The notes: generated by a model not told the origin, from the sequence alone. DNA of 64,000 nucleotides from Geranomyces variabilis (GCA_027603065.1 JADGJP010000054.1:47342-111341); one strand, 5' to 3'; counted from the first letter of the stretch, positions 44,452-56,400 are shown. A program made the numbers and translations.

Positions 44452-46496
44452 ATGTCCTGCTGCGGCGCCGCGAGCTGGAAGCGCGAGCACATTGCTGACC
44501 ACAAGTTCGACCTCATTGACGTCGATGACTTTGTCGACCGCTCCTTCCTCGCCCAGGTCCGATACTCATGGGTCTTTTTCACCACCCTCAAGTCCGTCCT
44601 CGTCTACATGGCTGATTTGGGTGTCGTGCTGCTCATCATCTACTCGGCCGCCACGCTCGGCGCGCCCTGTGTCTCGCCCGCTGCTTTTGCAAAAACCACA
44701 AACACCGACAGCGCCACCAACACCACGCTGACCCCTGCACAGAAGCAACAGGCGGCCTGCGCAGACACCACCGGCGAATTCTTTGGCATTCCCGCCATCC
44801 CCATCGACGGCAAAGTCCGCTTTGGCCTGACCCTCGCTACAATCTCCCTCTCGTACATCCTGCTCGCTCTCGAGTGGAAAAAGGGCCTCGCCATCGTCAA
44901 GTCAAAGGACATCTCGTACGCATTCACAAACACCGTTGCTTACCGCTACTATGTCATCCGCTCCTTTGGCCACTTTTGCCTCTTTACCACCATTGAGGCC
45001 ACGCGCAAGCTCATTGACGAAGTTGCCTTTTGGGTGTTTTTCACTTTTCGCGGCTGGAAGCGCTTGCTGCTCGCCGAACTGCCGCGCCAGCTTCTCAACC
45101 TGATCTTGCTGCAGCAGACCTACAATAGCATCATGAACAACCCGAAAATCACGAGCGACACACAAAACTGCCGCGCATTCTTACCGGGGTCCACTACGGT
45201 GCATGCGGGCAAGTGCCACATGTACTACATCGACTTTTGCAAAAAAGATGCGATCACGGGTCAAGTCATCGCCGACCTCAAATCGGGACTGGATGCCGAC
45301 AACTTCTACGACTGCCAATACGAGGACAAAGTCGGCTTTCTTACGACATTCAAATACCTGATGATCTCGCAACCTGCAGATGCGCCCAAACTCGCAGTCT
45401 GGCTGGCTTCAATCACCGTCGCCATGTGGGCAATTTCAGCCGTCTTGCTCGCCGCCGCGTTCATTGTTTACATCCCGCTGCTGTGCAACATTCGCGGAAA
45501 CTTGAAAGAGTACTGCTGCCACAAGGTTGACAAACGGTACGCACGCGAAAAAAGAAACCGGAAAAACGGCACGATTGTTCCCAGTGGCATATTTTGCTCA
45601 TTTACCTTTCTCCTCTTTTTCCCGTATTCAGAATCGACGAAGTTCTTAAGCGCAGACAGCGCAAGCGGGAAGAGCAGGCACGCAAGCGCGAGCAGCAAGA
45701 GATTGCAAAATACGGCAAAGTGGCAGGCCCCACTTTACCCTCCGTCGACATGGACGACCTGGGCAGCACAAACAGTCACCCGCCTTACAAACAACACCTC
45801 CACCACCAGTACTCCATGGCCGACTCGGCGTCTTCTTCCGCACTGCTACCCGGCGGCGTCGACAATCCCGGCGGCCACGGAGCAGGCTACGCTTACTCTG
45901 CAGGGCCAGGCAGCTCGTACGGCGACAGTAACGGCGGTGGTAGCGTATACGGTGGTGGACGCACGGGCCAAATCTCGCCAGTCCCGCCAATGCCAAACCC
46001 ATACGTGAGGACCATGGCCAACTACGCGCCTGGGCCCGTATTAGCGTCTCCAGGCGGTGGACGGTGGGACGACTTGCAATCTGAATACGGCGGCACGCAG
46101 TACAGCGCAGGAGGAGGTGCTTACTACAACCAACCACCACCACCACCACAACAACAACAACACCCACAAGCGTACCACATGTACCAGGGTCGTTACGCTG
46201 ACGACGGTGGCGCGTACAGCGAGTATTCGTACGGAGACGAGCAAGGACACCAAGAAATCTCCACAACATCATCAGCCGCGGGACGGCCACCGGTAACCGG
46301 CGGCGGTGACCCGCCGCTATCTGCGGGTGCGTCCTCACGCGGAGGTGGCAACAACAACAACAGCAGCAATTACGCGTATGGCGCGCGCGACTACGCGCGG
46401 CAGTCGATGGTTTCAAATTACAGCGGGTATGGGTACGGTGCGCCCGTGCCGCCTGTAGGGGATGCTGCTGGGGCTGGACCTGCGCGCAGGGGCTAG
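44452..46496 (+). CDS. Kch1/Prm6-type fungal potassium transport protein (KCH)
   Basis: Two exons, 44452-45536 and 45632-46496 (intron 45537-45631), 649 residues. The N-terminal half has the KCH family layout: an acidic N-terminal patch (HKFDLIDVDDFVDRSFLAQV), then membrane segments (VYMADLGVVLLIIYSAATL; FGLTLATISLSYILLALEW; AVWLASITVAMWAISAVLLA), a Cys-containing extracellular loop (CRAFLPGSTTVHAGKCHMYY) and a cytoplasmic EYCCHKVDKRIDEVLKRRQR hinge. In yeast, Kch1 and Prm6/Kch2 promote K+ influx that supports the calcium response to pheromone. The long Gly/Tyr/Pro/Ser-rich C-terminal tail is disordered. Start at 44452 gives the family MSCC start. Confidence 0.85.
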
Positions 46497-47510
46497 ATGA
46501 GGATTAAAAAAGGACTGTTCATAGTATCTGTACAAAGGGATTGATGGGTATGTATGTATGTAGAAATGGTGAAATTCTAAAAAACACTGAATACGAAAAC
46601 GACATTACTACCGCAAATTACGGTTTTTGTGAACTTTTGCTTCCGCGACATAGAATAATTTGGACTTTTGAGTTTTGGGTTAACGTCTTTTATCAGAAAA
46701 AAGGGAAACTGTGCGCGCGTCAAAAACCAGTCGTAGTCACATAAGGAGGTGGTAGTAAACGGAGAAAGAAAGAGAACGACGAGAGTCCGCGGGCCCGTTT
46801 CCGCGTTGAGGTCACTCTGTGGGTCCGGGTCTCTGCACTCCGTCGAGGACAGCGTTGATGCGAGCAGACTGGCTCATTCTTGAATTCTGTGTTCAGGAGG
46901 GAGAGGTTGGATATAGACTGCGTTGGGGGGACGACGACTGGGAGTGGGAGGCTGGGAGCAAGCGCAGTGATAAGGTCTCCCCGCGACTGTTTGCCACCGA
47001 TGCACGATGACTCACACGGCCCCCAGAGCGACAGCGCGCTTTCCGGCAATTTCCGTCCTTCCCCGTCGTGGTCTCAGCTTCCCCGACGCGCAACCCCCCT
47101 TCACCTTCAGGAAGATTGCGGTCGTTCGCGTCTCATTCAAGAACGATGAGAACCAGAGCGAATGTCGGCGAAGTGTTCAATGATTAAGATTCGATCACAT
47201 CTGCTGTCGCAATTTTCCCATCTCGTAGGAGGCAAGTTTTGACTGATATAAACCACAGAATGCTCAGATTGATCCGATCCGTATGGAAAAGACGATAGCA
47301 CATCCGCTAGTAGCGGGGCCCCTGGTGTGGTCAGCTATGTAGCGAAACACACCAAAAATGAGCTCAGGATTGATGGCTTGGATGAGGACGTTCAGAATGT
47401 TACGTACGACAAATGAACGCAACCTAGATTTTTAAGTCTGGCTGGAATTTACCGCTTGTTGGTTGCCCGATGATGAAAGGTTCCTACACAGGCCCGGACC
47501 ACACGGATTT

Positions 47511-47581
47511 CGCCGTCGCCGCCGCCGAGGTTCGCAGTGAGTGTGCGATGGTTAATGACCGCCTCGGCGGCGGCGACGGCG
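47511..47581. repeat. Foldback: perfect 20-bp inverted repeat, 31-nt spacer
   Basis: cgccgtcgccgccgccgagg (47511-47530) is exactly reverse-complemented at 47562-47581. GC-rich arms would form a very stable hairpin. Confidence 0.95.
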
Positions 47582-48356
47582 GATTTTGCCATTGGGAAGC
47601 CAGGTGCGGACTTTTGCAGCGAGCGAGAGAGACAAACACAAGGAGCCAAGCTTTCGCAACCAGCCTGAAAACGCCGCCAACCCTATGAAGAGGAAGCTTC
47701 GCGCGGGCCCGTTCGCGGTTATAACTGGCAAACCAGTCGGCTGCAGTATTTCGACAAAGTGCGCTGAGGTGCGGTGCATCGCAATCGTCTCGAGGAAGGC
47801 GGTAAAGCTCTTGAGCTTTGGCCGCGCCTCCCGCGTAATTTGGGACCTGGAGGTCCCGGCTCAGGGGTAGTTCCCCGGAGATCTGACCCCTCGAGCACCA
47901 TCGCAGCGCCAGGGCATTGCCTCATAATCGCAGTCTGCGGCGGGATTACGTTTCCCAACCAAGAGAATAACGATTGAGCTCGCGAGAGCTGTCAAAAGCT
48001 TGAGCGGGCGAAATAACGAGGTCTGAGCGCCCAGATCCCTTGTGCTCGTATGAGAAGTTATGTCATTTCTCCGCGGATGCGCGGAAGGCTGGGGCAGGGA
48101 AAGCCGCTGAGTCCCGTGCCAGCCGCAATCTGCTCGACGTGAACAGCGGTTATCGCAGAAACAATTAAATTCTGTTGGCTGAGTTGGCGCAGGCAATTCG
48201 AACCATAGCACCGGGTGAACAATGAGCAACCTTGCGCTGTTTCAAATCCAGCAGGGCGGCGATAGCCACGAGAGGTCCGGCATGTATTTCGCCTTTCTCT
48301 GGTGACGGTGACGAATTTGAATGGGAGAGAGCTCTGTGCCTTTGAGCGAATACGCT

Positions 48357-48440
48357 CTGGCCGTCTTTACTTTGTGCTTCGGTTTTTAATTTGCCGGTCT
48401 TTGCTTTGCCGGTCTCTGCTTCGGGTATGGGTTTTGGGAT
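48357..48440 (-). repeat. Segment related to first exon of gene at 34372
   Basis: On the minus strand the sequence reads KPIPEAETGKAKTGKLKTEA, close to KPIPEAKTGKANTEDKLKTA at 34390-34450. The flanks differ, so only this stretch of about 80 bp is shared. Confidence 0.7.
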
Positions 48441-48564
48441 CTGAGCCGGGATCTGGGCCTATCTGGGCGCGCAAATCGAGGGGGCGCGAGCGGGGAAAAC
48501 GGGAAAGCGGGGCAGTGTGACTCACTGCCACCGTGACAGCAAGTCTGCTGCTCTCCGCATGTTG

Positions 48565-48572
48565 TATAAAAA
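48565..48572 (+). promoter_or_regulatory. TATA-like element, no gene assigned
   Basis: tataaaaa at 48565 is followed about 30 bp later by a pyrimidine-rich stretch, as in a fungal promoter. A tgactca half-palindrome lies at about 48518. No downstream coding sequence was recognised. Confidence 0.25.
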
Positions 48573-48976
48573 GGCAGCCCCTCCCCAACGCCCGTCAACC
48601 GTCACCCTCCTTTCCACTGGAATCTACATTTTGAATACCTCTCATCTCGTTGCAACCGCTCCTGCGCACTTTCTCTCGCCCGCGTGGCGCCGCCGCGGGG
48701 CCGGCGCCGCTGCCCTCTCTCTCTCTGTGTCTCTCCCTCTCTCTCTCCATCGCCGGCGCCAGCAGTCTCGAACGTCTCCGCCGGGCGCCACCTCCACCTG
48801 CACCTGCACCTTGCTGGGCCTCTGGCTCATTCTAAATACCGCAAAAAAAAGGTGAGACTCATCGCAGTACGAAATATATTTACTTTCTTCTGTGCACCTC
48901 ACTGACACCCGCTTCCGAAAACCCTTCTCCTTTTCTTTGGTAGATAATTCTTGTGCAAGATCGCGCCAACCCCACC

Positions 48977-49212
48977 GAATGTCCTTCCGAATAGCGCAGT
49001 CTGCTGGCGAAAGCTGTGGACGCGCTTTGTTGGAGGAATGTCCTTCTGCATAGCGCAGTCTGCTGGCGAAAGCTGTGGACGCGCTCTGTTGGAGGAATGT
49101 CCTTCTGCATAGCGCAGACTGCTGGCGAAAGCTGTGGACTCGCTTTGTTGAAGGAATGTCCTTCTGCATAGCGCAGTCTGCTGGCGAAAGCTGTGGACTC
49201 GCTCTGTTGGAG
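48977..49212. repeat. 59-bp tandem array, four units
   Basis: Four exact-period units starting gaatgtccttctgcatagcg and containing ctgctggcgaaagctgtgga. They differ at a few positions. The core resembles ctgctggcgaaagtcgtgga in the dispersed 61-bp repeat. Confidence 0.95.
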
Positions 49213-49766
49213 GACCTTTGCATCAAGATGGCACAGTACAAATGGCAAGGTCGCGCGCGCGCGCACGCGCGCAAATCTAGTTGCTGGCTAGTTCAGTACC
49301 CTATATAGTTAGCTTCTCTCTCTCTCTCTCTCACACATTACCACAGCCAGGTCATGTTTGTCGCTGCCCTATCGAAATTGGATCTGCTGGCGAAAGTCGT
49401 GGATTCGTTTTGTTATCTGTCATTTCAAATAAATACAATCATCACGCCGCGGGCTTGAAACCACATGGTACGTGAAAAATTGAAGTGCACACCGCAAGAA
49501 CTGCTGCAAGTAAGGTGCACTCCTGTGGGCCCACTCACTCCGCGCCTTGGGGCTTCCGTCCTGGGCGGCTCCCGGGTTTAACTTCACTTTCTCTTTGTCA
49601 ATGCCTGTGGCGAGCTGCGGAGAGCTCTTTGACGGATGCACAGGTGGCGAAATGGGACTGATAAGCGCTAGTTTGCGAAATCCTTTCTCTTCAATGTAAC
49701 GCTTTTTACAGTACAAAACCAATACAGTGAAACATATGTGTTCAGCTTGAACGTCCCTAACCAGCA
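49213..49766. other. Intergenic with dispersed repeat
   Basis: Holds a (CG)-rich run at 49252-49271, a (CT)n stretch near 49315-49332 and the second copy of the 61-bp repeat. No gene seen. Confidence 0.4.
49354..49414 (+). repeat. Dispersed 61-bp repeat, copy 2
   Basis: 59 of 61 positions match 39461-39521. It lies about 140 bp after the related 59-bp tandem array. Confidence 0.9.
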
Positions 49767-51647
49767 TCACGCGTTTCTGGCACTGGGAGGCAAGTACTCC
49801 TCCTCAAGGAACGCAAACAGCTCCTCCTCGCTTTTCAAGTGAGTAACGTAGTTGCCTAAACACGAATAAGGCCAGGTTAGCCTGCTGCACCTCATTCTGT
49901 CTTGGAGTCCCACTTTACCTCGACGGTCCTCGATAAAGTCCTTGCGCAGTGTGTATCCTTTCCTGTCAGCCGCCTCTCGCAAGCGACGGATGAACTTGCC
50001 GCTTCCAGTGTCTATGAACAGCCTGTACCAGTGCAAGTCGTACGGGTTCATGTGCATAAAGATTCGTCGGTGGGGGCTGGTATCGTTAAGGCGGCAAACA
50101 CCCTGCGCGTAAAGGAAAGGAGCATCCGGTTACTCACAGTTATAGAAGGAAGCGAGGAGGGAGACTGTAACGACTGCTTTCCATACGCTGTAATCAGTCT
50201 GTCCAGGCGTGTGAGTCACGTCATGGACAAACAAGCCGTCAGCGACAAGGCTCTCACGAATTTTTTCCAGCATAGCGCCGCCCTTTTTCCACGAGTCACG
50301 GGGCTTGCTTTGGACATCCTTATGGGCCAGATGGATTATGATTTTCTCGCTCATGGGTGCTCCGCGGCGGTAGCTGCCCGCAAAGTCGACCTCAATGACC
50401 GGATCGACGGCTTCGGCCGCGTCGCGGATCTTGTCCTGTCGAAGGTTAAGGTAGAACGAATGATGTGAGTACCAAGACTCCCAGCCAGTCATAGGCGAAC
50501 TCCGGCAGTTATAGGCGAGCTGCCGGCAACTTAGGCGATTTCACACACCTCCCAAGCCTCCATCTCGGAGCGGTCGATCATTTGCTTGAAGTCTTCGAAA
50601 TACTTGACGCCAGCGAATTGCCAACGGTTCAGCTCGTTAGCGGGCACTTTAGTGATGACATCGTCAATCGATTGGACATTGTAGAACTCCATAAGCTTGC
50701 GTGCGCCTTTCTCTCTGTTGTGGATGGTGTGAAATATGTGTGCATATGATTAGCGAGTCGTAAACGTGCATTAATTGAGATCCGCGTCCCATACCCCATG
50801 CCAACGATCTGTGTCAATAAGTCGACGACGTTTTCGCCGTCCGGCTCCACCTTCTTTGAAGTGCGTCGCTGATTCCTGCCTTTCTTCATCTTGACGTCGG
50901 GGATGGTTCCCTAAACGATGCAGGTTACAACATATTGTCAATTGAAAACGCCGGAATCGCAAGCCCGGCGCATGTAACTTGCACCACGAATGGTTTAGTC
51001 TGAGCTTACCGTGTTGATAAAATGATCAATGTGCTCGGCGTATGTTTTGCCGACGCCAGGAACGACCATGGACGCCATGAGGCCGGACTCGATACGGCGC
51101 GGGTATCGCTCGATCTCGCTCGCAGCACCTTTGTACGAGGCAATCATGAACTTGTCATGAGTGCGCTTGGCCAACGCTATGAAAAGATAGAACGATTATG
51201 AGCTAAGCCAGCCGCACACCTCTAGATAAGTCTCAATGGCTTACTGTAGAACACATTGGCGAGGTCGTCGTTGTACTTGATGACAGGGCGCTCCTCGCCC
51301 TCGGCTGCATTTCCAGCAACCTTGTCGTTCTCGCCGTCGGCGGCCTTATCAGCTGTTGACACCGGCAAGAGACGTCTCAAATTAGAAGGCCTCGCTTCTC
51401 GTCTTTAACAGCCTTGCTTCGGAAACTCAGTTGCAGGCATCGAATGCGTACCTTCAGCAACGGTGGCGGTGCTCTCTACGTTCAGAGCATGCAAAGAAGA
51501 AGTGAGGCCTCGCTTGCCACGGGTGTGCTCCGTGGCACTGCCGCGGACAGCGACATTCGCGGTGGCCACAACCGCCGGCGATCGGACTCTGCAGTAGAGA
51601 CTGGCGGAATAGAGGGGAGGCAGAGACGCAAGACGGTGGAGAAACAT
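49767..51647 (-). CDS. DNA polymerase beta-like (family X), predicted catalytically inactive
   Basis: Eight exons: 51647-51452, 51352-51245, 51176-51010, 50910-50795, 50714-50549, 50435-50187, 50102-49919 and 49855-49767; 424 residues, all in frame. The N-terminus looks like a mitochondrial presequence (MFLHRLASLPPLYSASLYCR). The 8-kDa domain follows (SYKGAASEIERYPRRIESG, VVPGVGKTYAEHIDHF), then hairpin LLTQIVGMG, WQFAGVKYFEDFKQMIDRSE, and palm motif FAGSYRRGAPMSEKIIIHLA. The thumb has GVCRLNDTSPHRRIFMHMNP, LFIDTGSGKFIRRLREAADR and KSEEELFAFLEEEYLPP. Compared with polymerase beta, the metal aspartates 190, 192 and 256 are replaced by K, I and F, and lyase Lys72 by His. The fold markers, including GS-RRG, are kept. 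Confidence 0.85.
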
Positions 51648-52202
51648 TGTCGTTGTGAGGTAAATAGCAGCAATATCTTTGCAGAAGCTCTGTTTGTTTT
51701 GCGAGTTCGAATTTATAGCATGGGCGAGAGTTTGACAGCTTTGAGCAAGGGGGAGGGAGGTGGCTCTCATTGCCGCGTGGCGCAGGGCGCACTTGGTGGA
51801 TCCTCGTGAATCGTGACATCTTGGAGCGGGTTCCACGAAAAGACGCCAATGCTGGATCACGCGGCTGCGCTCATTCTTGGAGAATCATTGGCAAGGACTT
51901 TCGAGGATGTGGATGAAGAGAAGGAATTCCGCTAGCGCGCGCTATCCTAATGGACGTGTAAGCAGCAGCAATCAGGAGCGCAGAGCGAACAAAGGCTGAT
52001 TGCACTTTTAGCTTCCACATGGTCCGATTGGCGCCGCTCGCTACCCTTCCTTTGCATGCCGCGAAGCGGAAATTCCTAATTGAGCACATCGCTCCGGCTT
52101 TAAAGGCAATCGAGCACACGTACGCTGTCCTCACGTTCAAGTGGTAAGAGTTGTGTTCAGCGCGGATGTGGCGGCCACGGGATATGGGAAAGCGTCCCTA
52201 AG
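51648..52202. other. Intergenic upstream of polymerase-like gene
   Basis: Holds the promoter of the minus-strand polymerase-like gene. No gene or repeat recognised. Confidence 0.4.
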
Positions 52203-52690
52203 AGTGCAAAAAGGGTGGAAGTTCAGTCACAGGCTACCGAGGAAATCAACATCTCGCAGAATCTTGGCGCTTCCAACGCATCGACGTATAGCGTCGACAT
52301 CATTGGAGTGATTGGTGCTGACGAGACTGAGCTGGCCTTCGTGGAGAAAAGGGGAGGTCCTGGAGTGTGTGCGCGCTTGCACACAAGCGACGACAGCGTC
52401 AAAGTTACCAACGACAGCATCACGGCTGCAAGGCCCGACCACGCGGGTTTCTCGACGCACCTGCCCAGTCCGTCACCAAGCTCGCGTTGCTCGGCCTACA
52501 TCTCTTACCCGAGTTGAAGAGTTGCAAGCTACCGGCGTCAGGAGAAGTGACTGACTGCGTGGCAGAGGAGCTGAGTGCGCCAAAGCCTTGAGGGCGTAGG
52601 TTCCAAGTGCTTGCAGAGCGAGTTTCCGACAGCGTTTTTTGACGTCGCGGCGGACCAGGTGAAAATCATTGATTTCAGGCCTGTCTCGTG
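52203..52690 (+). pseudogene. Unknown coding relic with two frame changes
   Basis: Three coding-like segments in order: VEVQSQATEEINISQNLGAS to about 52450; then, two bases out of phase, AQSVTKLALLGLHLLPELKS to 52590; then, back in the first frame, LQSEFPTAFFDVAADQVKII and a stop at 52690. Compensating frame changes suggest a damaged gene. No family recognised. Confidence 0.3.
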
Positions 52691-52794
52691 AGGATTGCTC
52701 AGAAAATGACCTCGCTCGGGAACGATCTGAATTTGAGCAGCTGGATTTTGCGACGATATTAATAAGCTTTGTCCAGTCTGGGTTTCTGTAGGTA

Positions 52795-52884
52795 CAGCCA
52801 GTGGACAACAGTCGGAGACCCCTCTAAAATGTTCACAGGAAGACGGCGGCTGTGATGGGGTCTCCGACTTTTGTCCACTGGCTG
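52795..52884. mobile_element. 90-bp mariner-type MITE
   Basis: Left end cagccagtggacaacagtcg plus gagacccc and right end ggggtctccgacttttgtcc plus actggctg are inverted repeats of about 28 bp. TA flanks both sides (52793-52794, 52885-52886). The interior shares ttcacaggaag and ggctgtgatgggg with the element at 22691. Confidence 0.9.
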
Positions 52885-52886
52885 TA

Positions 52887-53484
52887 TTATACATTTTCTG
52901 AGCGGGCCCGCGTGTCAAAAAGATCTTGTATTCACCGAACGGTCAGACACAACAATCTGTAAAATAAAAGACCCACCAGAAGAAACAATTCGGCGCAGCG
53001 AAACTGCAAGTAAAAAATAGAAGCAGACAAAACCCCATCACCCCACTGTGCATGTATCGGCCACAGGCTGTCCGCAACCATCTCATTATAATACGTGCTG
53101 TGTACATCATACAGTACAGTATACTGTACATACCCCTTTATGTGGAGCGTATGAGGTGAGTCACGTTGTGGGCCGGCCGGGCGGCGGCCGCTTCGTGGGC
53201 TCGTGGGAAACGCTGCAGCGTGTGCTCATTAGGTTGCTTTTCCCCAACACTTCTTCCAACTTTGCGACCGCCCCAGTGGCCCCACTGCTCCACTGCCCCA
53301 CGACTTCGACTCAACGGTAGAGAGCGGGCAAGGACATGTCCACCAGGCAAAGGACAAAAGGGCCCCGTCGGCCGCTGCTGTCGTCTTCTCAAGGATCCTC
53401 GCTCTGTCTCGCTCTTCCTACTCTCCCTCTCTCCTTCTTCTCTCCTTCCTCCTCACGAAGTCTCTCTCTCTCTCTCGTCTCTAA
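52887..53484. other. ABC transporter upstream region
   Basis: Holds a palindrome tacagtatactgta near 53113 and a long CT-rich stretch (53410-53484) ending at the ATG, likely core promoter and 5' UTR. No gene seen. Confidence 0.45.
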
Positions 53485-56400
53485 ATGACCAGCGGCTTTT
53501 GCGGGGCTGAAGCTCCCTCGCTGTCCGTATTTTCGCTCACTCCCGGCGTCACCGACTTTTCGTGGTGTTTCCAGAATGCCGTCCTGTCGCCCGTGCCGGA
53601 CCTGCTCGTCGCTGTTGTCGCCCTCGCAAGGATCGGCTTTTGGCTTCGTCGCGAACCGAGCGGTTTCCCACTCCGTTGGCATCACTGGCTCAACCAAGGC
53701 GTCGCCGTCTTGCTGTGCGCCGTCGCTGTCGCCAACGCCGTTCGTTCCTCGGCAACCTCTCACTTTGGACCCGCCGGGACTCTGCAAAGTGTATTTCATG
53801 TTGTCGCCCTGGCTGCCGCTGCGATTGGTCAAAGGATTGAACACTCTCGCTCGTTCCGCGCCGCCACATTCCTCCTCACATACTGGCTGGTTGCAGCTTG
53901 CGTAGCCGCCATCCGTATCCGCTCCTTTTCCACGCAGCCTACGCCGGCCGACTCTACACTTAAGGCTTTTGCGGGCGTCGAGGTTGGCCTCTTTGCCGCG
54001 CAGTTTGTATTGGAATGTCTTACGAGCGCGGTGGATGACATAAACCGAAAGGCTCGCCCGTGTCCCACCGGCGCCAACGTCAACGTCTTTTCCCGCATTT
54101 CGTTTTGCTTTATGCATCCTGTTATGTCCAAAGGCAAAAAGGCCACCCTGACTGTCGACGACCTGTGGGCGCCCACTCCCAAGCAGACGACAGAGGTGCT
54201 GCTCGGACGGTTTGACCACGCTTGGTGGTCACAGCCTCACGGACAAAAGCACAGACTTCTACGCACGTTCTTTAAAGCTTTCTACCCTCTGTGGGTCGTA
54301 GCTGGCTTTGAACGGCTCGCTTTCATTGTCTGCTCTTTCCTGCAGCCGATACTGTTCGTTCACTTGCTCGATGTCATTTCCTCAGCCGAGACGCCGGTGT
54401 GGGTCGGCTGCATGCTGGCCCTGCTCATGACGCTATGCTCTCTTATTGCCAGCTTAATGGGAGTTCAGCAGTGGACAAACGCATTTCTTGCTGGATATCA
54501 ATTTCGCGCGGCCGTCAACGCCGCCGTCTACCGCAAATCATTCCGCCTGTCCGCAGCATCTCGTCAACTCACCAGCAGTGGAAAAATCACGAACCATATG
54601 ACCATGGACAGTGGCCGTATCATGAATTTCATGCAAACTTCCCATGCATTTTGGTCGACACCCCTCAGCATCGTTATCGCCGTCCTTCTCCTATGGCAAC
54701 AGTTAGGCGTAGCCTCGCTCGCGGGTTTGGCCGTCATCCTCGCCATCTTGCCGCTGCAGGCGTTCATGGGCCGGATCTACGAAAAGCTTTTTAGCAAAAA
54801 GATGGCCGCGGCCGATACTCGCATCTCGCGCATTGATGAGACACTAGACAACATCAGGACGCTGAAATACTTTTCCTGGGTCTCGATCTTTGCCGCACGC
54901 GTGCAGGCCGCGCGGAAAAAGGAACTCGGCGCGCTGCGAGCGCTCGCTGTTTACAACACGTTTGAAACCGTCCTCAGCGCCATCGCACCGATGCTGGTTA
55001 CTTTGGCCAGTTTCGGCACGTATATTGCGATCCACCCGGACGCGGTAATGGACCCTGCGCGGATTTTCGTCAGCATCAGTTTGTTTGCGCTCGTGACTGA
55101 CCCAATATCAGAGTCGTCGCACTGGTGGACGTCCGGCATGGCTTCGTGGGCTAGCCTAAAGCGCCTAGAATCCTACCTCGTTCTCGATGAGCTGGACTCG
55201 CAGGCCGTCACGCACTGGGATCGCAATGGCAGCAATGAAGATGCAATCTTTATCAGGGATGGCCGCTTCAGCTGGGACGGCAAAAGACCCGTGTTGTCAA
55301 ACATTAATTTGCGGATTCCGCGGGACACGCTGACGGCAATTGTTGGCCCGCTAGGCAGCGGCAAATCGACGTTGATTAGCGCTTTGCTTGGCGAAACAGC
55401 GCGCTTGTACGGCGTGTGCGCAGTTGGCGACGGCGCAAAGATTGCGTATGTCTCGCAAACCTCGTGGATCCAGAACGCCACGCTCAAGGAGAACGTACTT
55501 TTCGGCCTCCCCTACGACGCGAAAAAGTACAATGCCGTCTTGGACGCCTGTGCGCTTCGGCGCGATGTCGAGCTCTTGGCTGCTGGCGACGAAACCGAGA
55601 TTGGCGAAAAGGGCATCAACCTGAGCGGTGGACAAAAACAGCGCGTTGCCATTGCACGGGCCGCATACGCCGATACGGACATCTATCTTCTCGACGATTG
55701 TCTCTCCGCGGTGGACAGCCATGTCGCAGCACAAATATGGGACAAGTGCCTTCTTGGCTTGCTGGCTAAAAAGACCCGCGTGCTGGTCACGCACAACTTG
55801 CGGCCTCTCGCTCAAGCGGACCATGTCGTCGTCATCGAAAATGGCACAATCACCGAGCAAGGGACCTTCCCTGAGCTTATCGCCAACGAAAGCGGAAGCT
55901 TCAAGCGCATGTATGATTGCATGTCGGTTGCAGAAGAGGCGGACGCGAGCGATGAAAAAACCCTCCAGCAAGCCGAGGAGGACAAATCTGCGGCTGACGT
56001 GGTGACCGCCGCGCCTCTCACCGCAAACCCGGCCGCTCCTGTCGCTGCTACGGCCGAGGCCGAGGCCGGCGCAAAAAAGGGCGACCTTGTCGTCAAAGAA
56101 ACATCAGCAAAAGGCGCAGTCGAGCGACGCCACTATATCGCCTATCTCAAAGCCTGCGGTGTAGGGTGGTCGATCGCGGCACTACTTTTGGTCTGCGTCG
56201 CGCAGGCGGTGCTTGTTGGCGCAAACGTGTCTCTGGCCGCGTGGTCCGACTCAATGACCGATGCAAACGCCACACACAGCAGCAGCTTCTACTTGACCAT
56301 TTACGCTGCAATTGTGGCCGCCGCTGCGCTAGCTGTTGGCGGCTCATATGCGCTTCTTTACATTCGACAGGGAATCGCCGGCGGACGTGTTTTGCATGAC

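Larger units (their letters stand above)
46497..48976. other. Long region without a recognised gene
   Basis: No domain or consistent exon chain was found. It contains a perfect 20-bp inverted repeat (47511-47581), a small palindrome aaagctcttgagcttt (47806-47821), a segment related to the small gene at 34372 and an isolated TATA-like element at 48565. Confidence 0.45.

Noticed and set aside
48565-48900. Possible short gene after a TATA-like element
   Set aside because: The downstream open frames are low-complexity and overlap in several phases; no start or domain could be defended.
48977-49212. Regular 59-bp array considered as a CRISPR array
   Set aside because: Whole units repeat without unique spacers, and the genome is eukaryotic.
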